From assembly GCA_026225055.1 (NCBI GenBank), contig JAMFSA010000118.1, positions 1 to 63,981 of the forward strand: a stretch of DNA of 63,981 nt, written 5' to 3'. Numbering within the stretch: the first letter of the stretch is position 1; every line of letters starts with the position of its first letter. Below are positions 1 through 8,777 of this stretch, in pieces. Origin of the DNA: Mucilaginibacter xinganensis. Lineage in GTDB: Bacteria; Bacteroidota; Bacteroidia; Sphingobacteriales; Sphingobacteriaceae. The translations under genes and the position numbers were made by a program. The notes under the pieces were generated by a model, which worked only from the letters and a program-made list of their open reading frames with translations, was not told the DNA's origin and did no database searches.

Positions 1-1
1 A

Positions 2-1024
2 ATTATTTTAGATAGCCTGGCATCGGTGCAGGCCTACGAAGGAAAGTATAATGACGCATTGCGTAGTATCAGGTCGCTTGAAAAATTAAAAGACTCTGTT
101 TTTTCGCAGAAGGATAATAATAAGATCGCTAACATAGAATCCGACCGCGAAATTGCCTTACGCAACAGACAGCTGGAAATAAACAAGCTACAAATAGCCA
201 ACGAACGCAAACAAGCCATCTTTTTAGCGGCAAGCTTTATCTTATTGCTTTGCATAGCGGCGCTTATCTATAACCAAAGCCGCCAGCGAAAAAAGGCCAA
301 CACAACCTTATCAGTACTTAACAACCAGCTAACCACTGCCAATGTGCAATTGGATGAGGCCAATAAAATTAAGATAAAATTCTTCAGCATACTTAACCAC
401 GACCTGCGCGGCCCGGTAGCGGGCTACCTTAACTTTATACGCCTCCAACGTGATGATCCCGACATGTTAGCCCCCCATGCTGCCGGGCGTTTCGCCGCTC
501 GATCAGAAAAAGTTGCCGAAAACTTGCTCGAGAAAATGGATGATCTACTATTGTGGAGCAAAGACCAGATGGAAAATTTCACCCCTCACCCAGCCAATGT
601 TGTGGTAAAAGAGTTGTTTGAATACATAGCCCGCTCAATGGTAGCCAACCCCGGGGTAACCCTCACCTTTAGCCAGCCGAATGGGATGCAGCTGTTTACC
701 GATGAGAATTACCTTAAAACCATTATGCACAATCTTACCGGCAACGCGCAAAAGGCACTCAAAAATACGCCCAATGCCACTATTGAATGGAAAGCATGGG
801 AAAAAGAAGGCATAAAGTACTTTTCCGTTACCGATAACGGCCCCGGCACCACGCAGCAGCAATTCGCACCGTTATATAATAACGAAGCGCCCATAGGTAT
901 TAAAAGCGGCTTAGGTTTGCATATTGTAAGGGATATGGCTCATGCTATCAATTGTAAAGTAACTGCCGTCACTAATCCCGGCCAGGGCGTAACTGTTATA
1001 TTGGAGTTTGAGCGTGCCGCCTGA
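2..1024 (+). CDS. Sensor histidine kinase with N-terminal TPR region, 5' end outside the window
   Basis: C-terminal part of a membrane histidine kinase; the frame is open to the first bases of the window, so the real start lies upstream and the GTG at 26 is not a start. The visible protein begins with a TPR-like tail (AYEGKYNDALRSIRSLEK), then a charged coiled segment, one membrane helix (about residues 68-86 counted from the GTG), a dimerisation helix with the phospho-acceptor in FFSILNHDLRGPV, and a HATPase domain with N box (HNLTGNAQKAL), G1 (VTDNGPG) and G2 (SGLGLHIV). This is the common Bacteroidota TPR-kinase layout, with a predicted periplasmic or cytosolic TPR sensor. No response regulator gene lies next to it in the window. 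Ligand unknown. Confidence 0.9.
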   Translation: MILDSLASVQAYEGKYNDALRSIRSLEKLKDSVFSQKDNNKIANIESDREIALRNRQLEINKLQIANERKQAIFLAASFILLLCIAALIYNQSRQRKKANTTLSVLNNQLTTANVQLDEANKIKIKFFSILNHDLRGPVAGYLNFIRLQRDDPDMLAPHAAGRFAARSEKVAENLLEKMDDLLLWSKDQMENFTPHPANVVVKELFEYIARSMVANPGVTLTFSQPNGMQLFTDENYLKTIMHNLTGNAQKALKNTPNATIEWKAWEKEGIKYFSVTDNGPGTTQQQFAPLYNNEAPIGIKSGLGLHIVRDMAHAINCKVTAVTNPGQGVTVILEFERAA

Positions 1025-1140
1025 TAACAGCTCATCGAATAAAGAACTCCTGTCTTGGCATATCGTCTCCATCTGATATATATTCCTTATGAATATTTTA
1101 TATTATTCACAAAAAACATGTTGGATGGTTTAAAAGATTA

Positions 1141-2469
1141 TTATTCAAGCACAACTTTTCTTATGCAATTATTACCGGTATCAGCTACATACAGGTAATG
1201 ATTAATATTATCAACTACGACAGCATATGGCTCATTAAATTTTGCAGCAGCGCCGCTTCCATCAACTAATCCTGATTCTGTGCTCCCTACTAATGTGGTT
1301 ACATTGTATTGGTTATCTATCATCCTGATACAGTTGTTAAAAGTATCAGCCACATAAACATTATAATTATTATCAAAAGCCAAACCCTGCGGCCTGTTAA
1401 ATTCAACTGGCGCCCCTTTAATACCATTTAAATAGCCAAGCGTTCCGTTACCGAAATACGTATAATATACTGCTGTTACAGAAAATGCCTTTATCTGGTT
1501 GCTTCCGGCGTCAGCCACATAAACATCGCTGTTCCTGGGGTTATACGCTATACCATTTGCCTGGTTAAAATTTCCGTTTGCACCTGTTGTTAGTGAGGTA
1601 ACATCCATGGATAAAGTGGTCAATTCCCGCAAAATTTTATTACCCTGATCAACAATTATCAGGTTACCAGTATTATCGAAAGTAAGCCCCATAGGTCTGT
1701 TAAAAAGTGATGTTGAGGCGGTATTATCGGAATATCCTGATTGCCCGGCCTGCCCGGCTACAGTAGTTACTAAAGTACCATCGGCGCTTATAGCCCTAAT
1801 AACATCGTAGTCAGCGTCAGCAACATATACGGCACCGTTTTTAGCAACCGCTAACCCATTAATCGATCCAAACTCGGCTGATGCTCCGTTACCGTCTTCA
1901 TCGCCATAAGTTCCATTACCTGCAAAAGTAGTAACTGCTGCATTTTGTAATGCTATTTTACGGATGCGGCGATTAAGCAAATCGGCTACATATAGGTTAC
2001 CTCTTGTAGTATCAAGCGCCAGCGCAACAGGCCCAAAAAAACGGGCATTTGTTCCTATGCCATCACTATAACCTGGTCCTAAATTGGTATTGCCGGCAAA
2101 AGTACTTACCACACCACTGGTTACAAGATACCCAAACCTGGGCCCGGTAACCGATTTGCCGCCTACCTTTACCACAATATTTCCGGAAAATGCCCTTACC
2201 GGAACTTTTGCTATGATCTCAGTTGCAGTAGCGGATAAAATGGGGGCACGTACGTCATTTATTGTAACTATATCCTTTGATGTATCAGCCGTAAAGCCGG
2301 TACCCACAATTACAAGGCTGTCATTCATAGCCCCTTCAACACGATTGGTGCCTGTTATAGTTAATGAGGTACCTTTTCCGGGGTTGCCATTGCCTGTTCC
2401 CGTATTCTTTACACACGCTGATACCAACAGTATCAGCATTACTGGTATAATTAGCTTTAATGTTTTCAT
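1141..2469 (-). CDS. IPT/TIG-NHL repeat lipoprotein
   Basis: A 442-aa exported protein. The N-terminus (MKTLKLIIPVMLILLVSACV) is a lipoprotein signal with the lipobox cysteine at residue 19. Residues about 33-115 form an IPT/TIG immunoglobulin-like domain (ITGTNRVEGAMNDSLVIVGTGF). The rest consists of five or six NHL beta-propeller blades with the recurring pattern VxTxAGx(n)GxxxxFxxPxGLAxDxxGNLYVADxxNxxIRKI. Such proteins are common in Bacteroidota and often sit with SusCD or polysaccharide loci, but no such genes lie next to this one. The gene is convergent with the kinase upstream. Biochemical role not known; surface binding is an inference. Confidence 0.88.
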   Translation of the reverse strand: MKTLKLIIPVMLILLVSACVKNTGTGNGNPGKGTSLTITGTNRVEGAMNDSLVIVGTGFTADTSKDIVTINDVRAPILSATATEIIAKVPVRAFSGNIVVKVGGKSVTGPRFGYLVTSGVVSTFAGNTNLGPGYSDGIGTNARFFGPVALALDTTRGNLYVADLLNRRIRKIALQNAAVTTFAGNGTYGDEDGNGASAEFGSINGLAVAKNGAVYVADADYDVIRAISADGTLVTTVAGQAGQSGYSDNTASTSLFNRPMGLTFDNTGNLIIVDQGNKILRELTTLSMDVTSLTTGANGNFNQANGIAYNPRNSDVYVADAGSNQIKAFSVTAVYYTYFGNGTLGYLNGIKGAPVEFNRPQGLAFDNNYNVYVADTFNNCIRMIDNQYNVTTLVGSTESGLVDGSGAAAKFNEPYAVVVDNINHYLYVADTGNNCIRKVVLE

Positions 2470-2841
2470 AGTTTGATAGTATTGTTACATCAAACTTAAT
2501 TATAGCTAACAAGGCATAAAACAGGTTTTAGACTAACAGCGCTTTTAATCGACGAGCGACGGGAGATGTTTTTATTTACCTGTTTTTGTACCAGTGTCCA
2601 GCCACAGCAAAGCATCAACTAAAAGTTTCTTCTCTTTCTGCTTAATCGCTAAACACATTATGAATATACTGTGTAGATATACCGCTGATATAAAAGCGCG
2701 ACCCGCAGGGGAACGAAAAATACTAAAATCTTTATAATGTGATTTTTACCTTTTTCTGCTGCATATCGGTCTATCTTTGTCTGATTTTTTGTACCTTAAT
2801 GAAAAGGGCCAATTAATTTTAACGGCGCAGAGAAACGAAGG
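2470..2841. other. Intergenic region between NHL lipoprotein and DUF1275 gene
   Basis: A 372-bp gap between two divergent genes, so it should contain promoters for both. A good Bacteroidota -7 element (TATCTTTG) lies at 2772-2779 for the rightward gene. The tandem boxes seen elsewhere in the window are absent here. I see no small gene. Base use looks more GC-rich from about 2690 onward, which may mark the left edge of an acquired region, but no repeat or attachment site is evident. Confidence 0.4.
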
Positions 2842-3594
2842 ATGTTAAGGCACTTAGGAGCAAAACGGACCCCGCAGCATAATCTGAAGCTGGCAACCCT
2901 TTTGGGGCTGACGGCGGGGTTTGTCAATGCAGAAGGATTTTTAGGATTTTCGGTACTGACGACGAACGTGACGGGACATGCCGCTTTATTTGCGGAAAGG
3001 ATCGCGTTCCAGGACTGGAAGACAGCAGCGGTTATCGCCCTCTGGATGTTTCTTTTTTTAGCAGGCGCTTTCTTTACCAGCCTTGTGCTTTCCTTCACGG
3101 GCGAAAACCAGCGTTTCTCTTATTTTATCCCGGTGATCATCGAAATATTGATTTTACTGGTATCGGCCCTTTATGGTTATAAATATGATGGCACATTAGT
3201 TTCCAAAGAGTTTTTTGCCGGCAGCCTGCTATTTGCCATGGGCCTGCAAAACGCCTTAGTTTCCATGGTGTCGGGATCGGTCGTCAGGACGACGCACCTT
3301 ACCGGGACGTTTACTGACCTGGGCATTGACCTTGCGCAGATCCTGCATGGCGATAAAGCGGAACGGCCAAAGCTGAGATCCAAGATCAAACTGCGGACTT
3401 ATATCATTTTCTTTTTTATGGCTGGCGCGGTTTTGGGTGCTTACCTGTTCCACCGCTTTGGGTTTCCGTCCTTTTTCGCGCCGATAACGATCCTGTTGTT
3501 CGCGCTGGGATATGATCTGTTAAGAATTAAGGCCAAAAGATATTACCGCACCGGCGTTAATGCAATAAAGCGTACGATCGGGCATACAGAATAA
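2842..3594 (+). CDS. YoaK/DUF1275 family membrane protein
   Basis: 250-aa integral membrane protein of the DUF1275 (YoaK) family. Family hallmarks are visible: an early AGFVNAEGFL segment, TTNVTGH (family TGxxTGN/H-like), and SMVSGSVVRTTHLTGTFTDLG in the middle, followed by a charged loop and two C-terminal helices. About six hydrophobic segments are predicted. The biochemical function of the family is unknown. The ATG at 2842 is used because hydrophobic homology begins shortly after it. Its stop lies only 5 bp from the stop of the convergent Crp/Fnr gene. Confidence 0.88.
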   Translation: MLRHLGAKRTPQHNLKLATLLGLTAGFVNAEGFLGFSVLTTNVTGHAALFAERIAFQDWKTAAVIALWMFLFLAGAFFTSLVLSFTGENQRFSYFIPVIIEILILLVSALYGYKYDGTLVSKEFFAGSLLFAMGLQNALVSMVSGSVVRTTHLTGTFTDLGIDLAQILHGDKAERPKLRSKIKLRTYIIFFFMAGAVLGAYLFHRFGFPSFFAPITILLFALGYDLLRIKAKRYYRTGVNAIKRTIGHTE

Positions 3595-3599
3595 GAAGA

Positions 3600-4307
3600 T
3601 TAGCGGTAATTGGCCCTTTTAACCAGCAGTTTGATGTCTTTTATAATAATTTTCCGGCCCTCGGTGGCCAGGATGTCTTCCGATTTAAACTCCTTTAACA
3701 GCCTGATCACATTTTCCTGCGCGATGCCTGCGATATTCGCGAGGTCGGTCCGGGAAATATTGAGGACGATCTCGTGCTCAGCGGACTGATCGTTCTTGTA
3801 TTTTTCCCGCAATACAATGAGGGCGATGGCCAGCCGCTCCGGTGCTGTTCGCTGGGCGAATACCGATATGCTGTTGGCCAGTACCGTAAATTCATGGCTC
3901 AGCGCTTTAAGCAGCCGCTGGCTAAACCCGGGCGAGCGATGGATCACCTCAAAGAAATCTTCCTTCGGGATAAAGCTTAAAGCACTCTCTTCCAGTGCGG
4001 ATGCGGAATCGGGATAGCGTTCCTCTGCCAGCACCGCGTGGTACCCGATCAGTTCACCCTGGTTGGCGACATAAATGATCTGCTCTTTGCCGATCTGGTC
4101 AACTTTGTATTTCTTGATCTTACCGCTTCTCACCAAAAAGATCCCTGACGGAACCGAACCTTCCCTGAAGATTACATCGCCTTTTTGATACTTCTGTTCG
4201 CTTTGATGAGCTACCAATAACTGGTAATCCTCTTCCGACAAACTATTCAAAATAGATTGTGTTGTAAAATTCCAACGGTCAATAGGAAAGATCCCTGATA
4301 AACTCAT
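3600..4307 (-). CDS. Crp/Fnr family transcriptional regulator
   Basis: 235-aa regulator with a cyclic-nucleotide-binding-like beta-roll (about residues 25-125, including FREGSVPSGIFLVRSGKIKKY), a long dimerisation helix (about 130-160) and a C-terminal winged helix (SRTDLANIAGIAQENVIRLL). The recognition helix reads ENVIR: it has the conserved E and R but isoleucine where FNR has serine, so its site may differ from TTGAT. No N-terminal cysteine cluster is present, so it is not a Fe-S FNR. A plausible own -7 element (TATCTTTA on the minus strand) lies at 4312-4319. The tandem boxes at 4336-4369 lie between this gene and the divergent methyltransferase operon. It may respond to NO, a nucleotide or redox state; the signal is not known. 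Confidence 0.88.
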   Translation of the reverse strand: MSLSGIFPIDRWNFTTQSILNSLSEEDYQLLVAHQSEQKYQKGDVIFREGSVPSGIFLVRSGKIKKYKVDQIGKEQIIYVANQGELIGYHAVLAEERYPDSASALEESALSFIPKEDFFEVIHRSPGFSQRLLKALSHEFTVLANSISVFAQRTAPERLAIALIVLREKYKNDQSAEHEIVLNISRTDLANIAGIAQENVIRLLKEFKSEDILATEGRKIIIKDIKLLVKRANYR

Positions 4308-4335
4308 GTCGTAAAGATACGATAATATAAAAAAC

Positions 4336-4400
4336 TGATAAATATCGTGTTATGGGCTGATTTTATTCGATAAACCAGCTATACCAAGGGGGTAAATTTG
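4336..4400 (+). promoter_or_regulatory. Tandem FNR-type boxes and -7 element of the methyltransferase operon
   Basis: Distal box TGATAAATATCG (4336-4347), proximal box TGATTTTATTCG (4358-4369), and -7 element TAAATTTG (4393-4400). Centres are 22 bp apart, then 33 bp to the -7 centre, the same geometry as 12 other promoters in this window. The -7 element ends six bases before the ATG at 4407, so the transcript is predicted to be leaderless or nearly so. Confidence 0.7.
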
Positions 4401-4406
4401 CTTGCA

Positions 4407-5072
4407 ATGGATGCTTACCCTTTTTCTCATTTTCCGCCGGCCTATAATGACCTGGCAATAACAGGGTTGATCGTTCCTTTACAAACGGAACCACTCAATG
4501 TTGCGCTGTTTAGAACGGATGCGGATTTCGACTGGCTTTATCCCGAACATTTTCAATTGATGTCGGCTAAGCAATGGACACCCCTGGCCATCGCGCGAAA
4601 AGCGGCAGAGTTTTTGGCGGAGCCGGGTGCTAAAGTGCTGGATATTGGCAGCGGCATCGGAAAATTCTGTTTGACCGGGGCCTTCTTTTATCCTGAAGCT
4701 ACTTTTTATGGCGTTGAGCAAAGGCAGGAGCTGCATCATTATGCAAAGATTGCCAAGAATTATACCCAATTGGAAAATGCCTGCTTCGTACACAGCAACA
4801 TTACCCAGATCAATTTTAAAGAGTTTGACCATTTCTATTTTTTTAATGCTTTTTATGAGAATATAGACCGGGAAAACGCCATTGATGATACCATCGAAAC
4901 ATCCTACAGCCTTTACGCCTATTATACGGAATACCTGTTAGCTGCTTTAAAAGAAGTCAAACCGGGCACACGCCTGGTCACTTACCAGTGCATGGATGAA
5001 GCGATCCAAATCAATTTTAAGTTAGTATGGGCCTCTGAAAATAGCTTGCTGCGCATGTGGATCAAAGAATAA
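4407..5072 (+). CDS. Class I SAM-dependent methyltransferase (first of a tandem pair)
   Basis: 221-aa protein with a Rossmann methyltransferase fold: motif I is VLDIGSGIGKFC, with an acidic residue after beta-2 (GVEQRQEL) and a downstream FYFFNAFYENI segment in the position of motif IV. The substrate cannot be deduced. The ATG at 4407 is preferred to the upstream in-frame TTG because the -7 element of its promoter ends at 4400. The next gene encodes a close paralogue (shared DASFDYLYPxH, WTPLxIAxKAAxFL, YExYTxxLLAALKExKPGTRLVTY), so this is a tandem duplication. Neighbours downstream are a DUF983 protein, gcvT and fabH. A one-carbon or lipid-related role is inference. Confidence 0.82.
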   Translation: MDAYPFSHFPPAYNDLAITGLIVPLQTEPLNVALFRTDADFDWLYPEHFQLMSAKQWTPLAIARKAAEFLAEPGAKVLDIGSGIGKFCLTGAFFYPEATFYGVEQRQELHHYAKIAKNYTQLENACFVHSNITQINFKEFDHFYFFNAFYENIDRENAIDDTIETSYSLYAYYTEYLLAALKEVKPGTRLVTYQCMDEAIQINFKLVWASENSLLRMWIKE

Positions 5073-5120
5073 TGGCTGACCTGAATGGACCTTATCACTT
5101 AATATCATTAATCATAACCA

Positions 5121-5714
5121 ATGGAAACTGATACCTTAAATTTTTACCTGTTTAGAAAAGACGCTTCTTTCGATTATTTATATCCCGATCATATCAAAGA
5201 ATTGTCCCGGATGCACTGGACGCCGCTTGATATCGCCAAAAAAGCCGCGTTCTTTTTAGCGATACCCCATACCCGGGTATTGGATATCGGCAGCGGCGTA
5301 GGGAAATTTTGTATTTGCGCCGGGGCACACTTTCCCGAAACTAAGTTTATCGGCATTGAGCAACGTAAGGCGCTCTGTGCATATGCGGAATTAGCGAAAG
5401 AGGAGATCAACCTGGATAATGTATCCTTTATCCACGGCAACCTGACCGGGCTCGACTATAACGACTACGACCACTTTTATTTCTACAATTCTTTTTATGA
5501 AAATATAGAGCCGGGCAGCCGGATAGATTACTCGGTACGGACCTCTTTTGAGTTGTATGAGCGATATACCCGCTTTGTCCATGCCATGCTGGAGGAAAAG
5601 AAACCAGGCACCCGGCTGGTCACCTATCATGCTCGTGAAACACAGATCCCGGCAAGCTATAACCTGGTCGATAATTCTTACAATAAACTGCTCAAAATGT
5701 GGATCAAAAGATAA
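5121..5714 (+). CDS. Class I SAM-dependent methyltransferase (second of a tandem pair)
   Basis: 197-aa paralogue of the preceding gene, lacking about 24 N-terminal residues present in that protein. Motif I is VLDIGSGVGKFC; GIEQRKALC and DHFYFYNSFYENI correspond to the next motifs. The C-terminal MWIKR matches MWIKE of the first copy. Forty-eight bases separate the genes and no separate promoter of the tandem-box type is present, so they are probably co-transcribed. Its stop codon overlaps the start of the DUF983 gene (TAATG), suggesting translational coupling. Substrate unknown. Confidence 0.82.
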   Translation: METDTLNFYLFRKDASFDYLYPDHIKELSRMHWTPLDIAKKAAFFLAIPHTRVLDIGSGVGKFCICAGAHFPETKFIGIEQRKALCAYAELAKEEINLDNVSFIHGNLTGLDYNDYDHFYFYNSFYENIEPGSRIDYSVRTSFELYERYTRFVHAMLEEKKPGTRLVTYHARETQIPASYNLVDNSYNKLLKMWIKR

Positions 5715-6175
5715 TGGAAACAACCGATTCAGCAACACCAAAATCGTGGGCCATGCTACATGCCAAATGCCCGCGTTGCCGGCGGGGCAATATGTTTGAA
5801 GGCGGGATGTACAGCTTTGGTTCCAACAAGATCAACATCCTATGCCCCCACTGCCACATGACGTTTGAAATTGAACCCGGCTACTTCTATGCCGCCATGT
5901 ATGTCAGTTATGCGCTCAACATTATGGAAGTTGGATTTTTCTGCCTGGCCACCTACCTGATCACGCATAATACGGTTTCGCCCTGGCTGTATCTCAGCAC
6001 CATCTTAACCGGCTGTATCCTGGTGTCACCTGTCAATTTCCGGTATTCCAGGGTAATCCTGTTGTACTGGCTTTCGCCGAAAATCCATTACCACCGGGAA
6101 CTGGATAAAGTGGAGATCAACAGCGGCAAGGAAAATGCCGCAAATGGTTTTACCAATTTAAAAATTGTCAAATGA
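5714..6175 (+). CDS. DUF983 family membrane protein
   Basis: 153-aa protein of the DUF983 type: an N-terminal zinc-ribbon-like segment with CPRCRRGNMFEGGMY and CPHCHMTFEIEPGYF, followed by two or three hydrophobic segments (ALNIMEVGFFCLATYLI and YLSTILTGCILVSPVNF). The ATG at 5714 overlaps the stop of the preceding methyltransferase by one base; an in-frame upstream ATG at 5699 lies inside that gene and is rejected. The family is widespread in Bacteroidota and often near cytochrome oxidase or lipid genes, but its function is unknown. Probably part of the operon starting at 4407. Confidence 0.8.
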   Translation: METTDSATPKSWAMLHAKCPRCRRGNMFEGGMYSFGSNKINILCPHCHMTFEIEPGYFYAAMYVSYALNIMEVGFFCLATYLITHNTVSPWLYLSTILTGCILVSPVNFRYSRVILLYWLSPKIHYHRELDKVEINSGKENAANGFTNLKIVK

Positions 6176-6271
6176 ATTTATTAGAAAAAGCTTTATCAAA
6201 ATCAGGGCCTTATTAACCGCAGACCAATATAAAACGCTTATCGGCAAATAGCCTGCTAAAATTAATCAAAC

Positions 6272-7366
6272 ATGAAAGAATCTGTTTTAACACCCGTTCA
6301 TCAGCATTTAGGCGCGAAGATGGCCCCATTTGCCGGGTATAATATGCCTATACAATACCCCACGGGTATTAACGAGGAACACGATGCGGTCAGAAACGAG
6401 GTCGGGGTATTCGATGCCTCCCATATGGGTGAATTTATCATTCGGGGTGCTGGTGCCTTAGACCTGATCCAACGGTTAACGACCAATGACGCTTCGGATC
6501 TAACCATCGGGCAGGTACAATATTCCTGCATCACCAACGAGCGCGGTGGTATCATTGACGATATACTGGTTTACCGGTTAGGCGAGGAAAAATATATGCT
6601 GGTGGTCAACGCTTCCAATATTGAAAAAGACTGGAACTGGATCGTCGCCCATAATTCAAACGGCGCGGAACTTTCAAATACTTCCGGGTTCACCTCCCTG
6701 TTGTCCGTGCAGGGCCCTTACGCGATAGATACCCTGCAAAAACTCACCTCCATTTCGCTTAAAGATATTCCCTATTATCATTTTAAAACCGGCATGGTAT
6801 ATGGCATCCCGGATGTGATCATCTCCAATACCGGTTACACCGGGGCCGGCGGGTTTGAGATCTACCTGACCAGGAATTTATCGGTAGAACTATGGAACGC
6901 GATCTTTTCCGCTGGCAGGAATTACCGCATACGGCCGATAGGCTTAGGCGCAAGAGATACGCTGAGGCTGGAAATGGGTTACTGCCTTTACGGAAATGAT
7001 ATAGATGATACGACTACACCTTTTGAAGCCGGCCTGGGCCGGATCACCAAATTCAGCAAGGATTTTACGGGTTGGCGTGTGTTACAGGAACAAAAAAACA
7101 AGGGCACCCAATCAGCTTTGGTGGGGATCATGATGGAAGATAAAGGCATCCCCCGGCACGGCTACCGGATCATGAATAGTAACCACGAACCGGTCGGCAT
7201 CATCACTTCAGGTACGCAATCACCCACGCTGAAAACAGGCATCGGCTTAGGCTATGTCGATGCCCATTTAAAACAACCCGGGACGCCCTTGCTGATTGAG
7301 ATCAGGAACCAGTTTCACAAGGCTAAGGTATGCCGCCTGCCCTTTGTTCAAAGTAAAGTTAAATAA
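6272..7366 (+). CDS. gcvT: Glycine cleavage system T protein (aminomethyltransferase)
   Basis: 364 aa, the usual length of GcvT, which transfers the methylene group from the lipoylated H protein to tetrahydrofolate and releases ammonia. Typical segments: MAPFAGYNMPIQYP near the N-terminus, GVFDASHMGEF, LTTNDASDLTIGQVQYSC, NERGGIIDDILVYR (with the conserved aspartate), GYTGAGGFEIY, GLGARDTLRLEMGYCLYGND, and the C-terminal barrel with GIITSGTQSPTLKTGIGLGYV. No gcvH or gcvP lies nearby, so this is an orphan copy. It sits about 96 bp after the DUF983 gene, next to fabH and the methyltransferases. It could serve the normal glycine cleavage complex encoded elsewhere or have a specialised folate role. 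Confidence 0.9.
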   Translation: MKESVLTPVHQHLGAKMAPFAGYNMPIQYPTGINEEHDAVRNEVGVFDASHMGEFIIRGAGALDLIQRLTTNDASDLTIGQVQYSCITNERGGIIDDILVYRLGEEKYMLVVNASNIEKDWNWIVAHNSNGAELSNTSGFTSLLSVQGPYAIDTLQKLTSISLKDIPYYHFKTGMVYGIPDVIISNTGYTGAGGFEIYLTRNLSVELWNAIFSAGRNYRIRPIGLGARDTLRLEMGYCLYGNDIDDTTTPFEAGLGRITKFSKDFTGWRVLQEQKNKGTQSALVGIMMEDKGIPRHGYRIMNSNHEPVGIITSGTQSPTLKTGIGLGYVDAHLKQPGTPLLIEIRNQFHKAKVCRLPFVQSKVK

Positions 7367-7473
7367 GAAACCAGATAAAATTTACGCAACAGTTTGCACA
7401 CCGCCACATCGGCCAGATGAAGCAAAGCTTAAAGATTTGCAGATCATCACCTAATTTATAACTATTTTTAAAA

Positions 7474-8445
7474 ATGATAAACGCAAAAATAACAGCCGTT
7501 AGTACTTACGTGCCGGAACAGGTTATTACCAATCAATGGTTTGAAGATAAAATTGAAACCCAGGACGAATGGATCGTTTCCAGGACCGGCATCAGGGAAA
7601 GGCGGTTTGCGGCTGAACACCAGTTTACCAGTGACCTCGCGGTAAAAGCCGTTGAAAACCTGATCCGCGAAAATCCTTCCATTGCTATTCAAGCGGTGGA
7701 TTTTATTATCGTTGCGACTACGACCGCGGACCAGGTGATGCCGAGCACGGCAAGCCGGGTTCAGAATCATTTTGCAATTCCCAATGCAGGCTGTATCGAT
7801 GTGATGGCCGCTTGCGCAGGGTTTGTTTATGGGGTCATACTGGCAAAGGGACTGGTCGCCGCAGGCACGCACCAAAAGATTCTCGTCATTGGCGCGGAAA
7901 CCTTGTCCAAATTTACTGACTTCTCAGACCGGAGCTCCTGTATCCTGTTTGGTGATGCTGCAGGCGTGGCGCTTGTTGAGTGTTCTGCCCAGGCAGGAAT
8001 ATTTAACGGGATAACGGGCACAGACGGCAGTCACGGCAAAGACCTTTACTTATCGCAAAACAACCGGCTTATTAACGGAGAGGAAGTAGTTGTAAATGGT
8101 AAAATACATCAAAACGGGCGCGTGGTTTATAAATGGGCCGTTCAGCACATGGGCGAAAAAATCACCGAGCTGTTAGCGCTGAATAAACTACAGATTGCCG
8201 ATTTAGACTGGATAATTTTACACAGTGCCAACCTGCGCATTATTGAGGCCGTTGCTTTGTCCATTAATTACCCGATGGACCGGATGCTCACCAGCCTTGA
8301 ACTATTTGGCAATACTTCATCGGCCTCTATTCCTTTAGCCTGGGATTTAGCAGCCAGGGCCGGAACATTAAAAAAGGGCGATAAAGCGTTGTTGCTGGGG
8401 TTCGGCGGCGGATTGACGTATGCCGGTGTTATCGTAGAAATTTAA
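7474..8445 (+). CDS. fabH: 3-oxoacyl-ACP synthase III (KAS III)
   Basis: 323-aa thiolase-fold enzyme that condenses an acyl-CoA primer with malonyl-ACP. The catalytic triad is visible: Cys114 in VMAACAGFVYG, His in WIILHSANLRIIEA (about 248) and Asn in LFGNTSSASIPLA (about 278). The N-terminal YVPEQVITNxWFE and SRTGIRERRF are family signatures. The usual HQAN around the histidine reads HSAN. The gene lies 107 bp after gcvT and faces the convergent small genes; fabF lies about 1 kb further. No acyl carrier protein gene is present, so substrates depend on an ACP encoded elsewhere. It might be specialised for a non-housekeeping acyl chain. Confidence 0.9.
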   Translation: MINAKITAVSTYVPEQVITNQWFEDKIETQDEWIVSRTGIRERRFAAEHQFTSDLAVKAVENLIRENPSIAIQAVDFIIVATTTADQVMPSTASRVQNHFAIPNAGCIDVMAACAGFVYGVILAKGLVAAGTHQKILVIGAETLSKFTDFSDRSSCILFGDAAGVALVECSAQAGIFNGITGTDGSHGKDLYLSQNNRLINGEEVVVNGKIHQNGRVVYKWAVQHMGEKITELLALNKLQIADLDWIILHSANLRIIEAVALSINYPMDRMLTSLELFGNTSSASIPLAWDLAARAGTLKKGDKALLLGFGGGLTYAGVIVEI

Positions 8446-8481
8446 ACGATTCTCTATTGTACATTTCCTTTCCTGCGCCAG

Positions 8482-8736
8482 TTAATTGCAATGGGGTTTC
8501 CTGATATGGAAATGCGCGATGACGACTTTTCCGATCAACCGGATCAATTCAGCATCACATAGTGCCGGCCCTGTGTCGTTCCTTTCCACCCATGTATCGG
8601 TTGCATCTAAAGCTATCTTACAGTTTTTTCCCTCCAGCAGAATTTCAAAAGATGAATCTCTTTTACAGGGCGGAACGATAATATAGTACAAATATGCCCT
8701 TTGCTGATATTTTACCCATAGCGGTAAGCCTATCAT
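8482..8736 (-). CDS. Small hypothetical protein
   Basis: 84-aa protein with no family I recognise. It has alternating hydrophobic strands (AYLYYIIVPP, FEILLEGKNCKIALDAT) followed by an amphipathic segment (CDAELIRLIGKVVIAHF), with no signal peptide or membrane helix. It is chosen over the overlapping plus-strand frame because its composition is protein-like and it follows the 8778-9101 gene by 41 bp on the same strand, likely in one transcript from the promoter at 9183-9247. It ends 36 bp from the convergent fabH stop. Confidence 0.5.
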   Translation of the reverse strand: MIGLPLWVKYQQRAYLYYIIVPPCKRDSSFEILLEGKNCKIALDATDTWVERNDTGPALCDAELIRLIGKVVIAHFHIRKPHCN

Positions 8737-8777
8737 TATAGTTGATTTTAATAGTCTGTTAAGCTGAAGGCCACAGG

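Noticed and set aside
2084..2476. Plus-strand frame of 130 codons inside the NHL lipoprotein gene
   Set aside because: Shadow frame; the minus-strand protein has clear signal peptide, IPT and NHL repeats.
2740..2779. TGATTTTTACCT with -7 TATCTTTG before the DUF1275 gene
   Set aside because: Box lacks its second half, the distal partner is missing and the distance is 30 bp.
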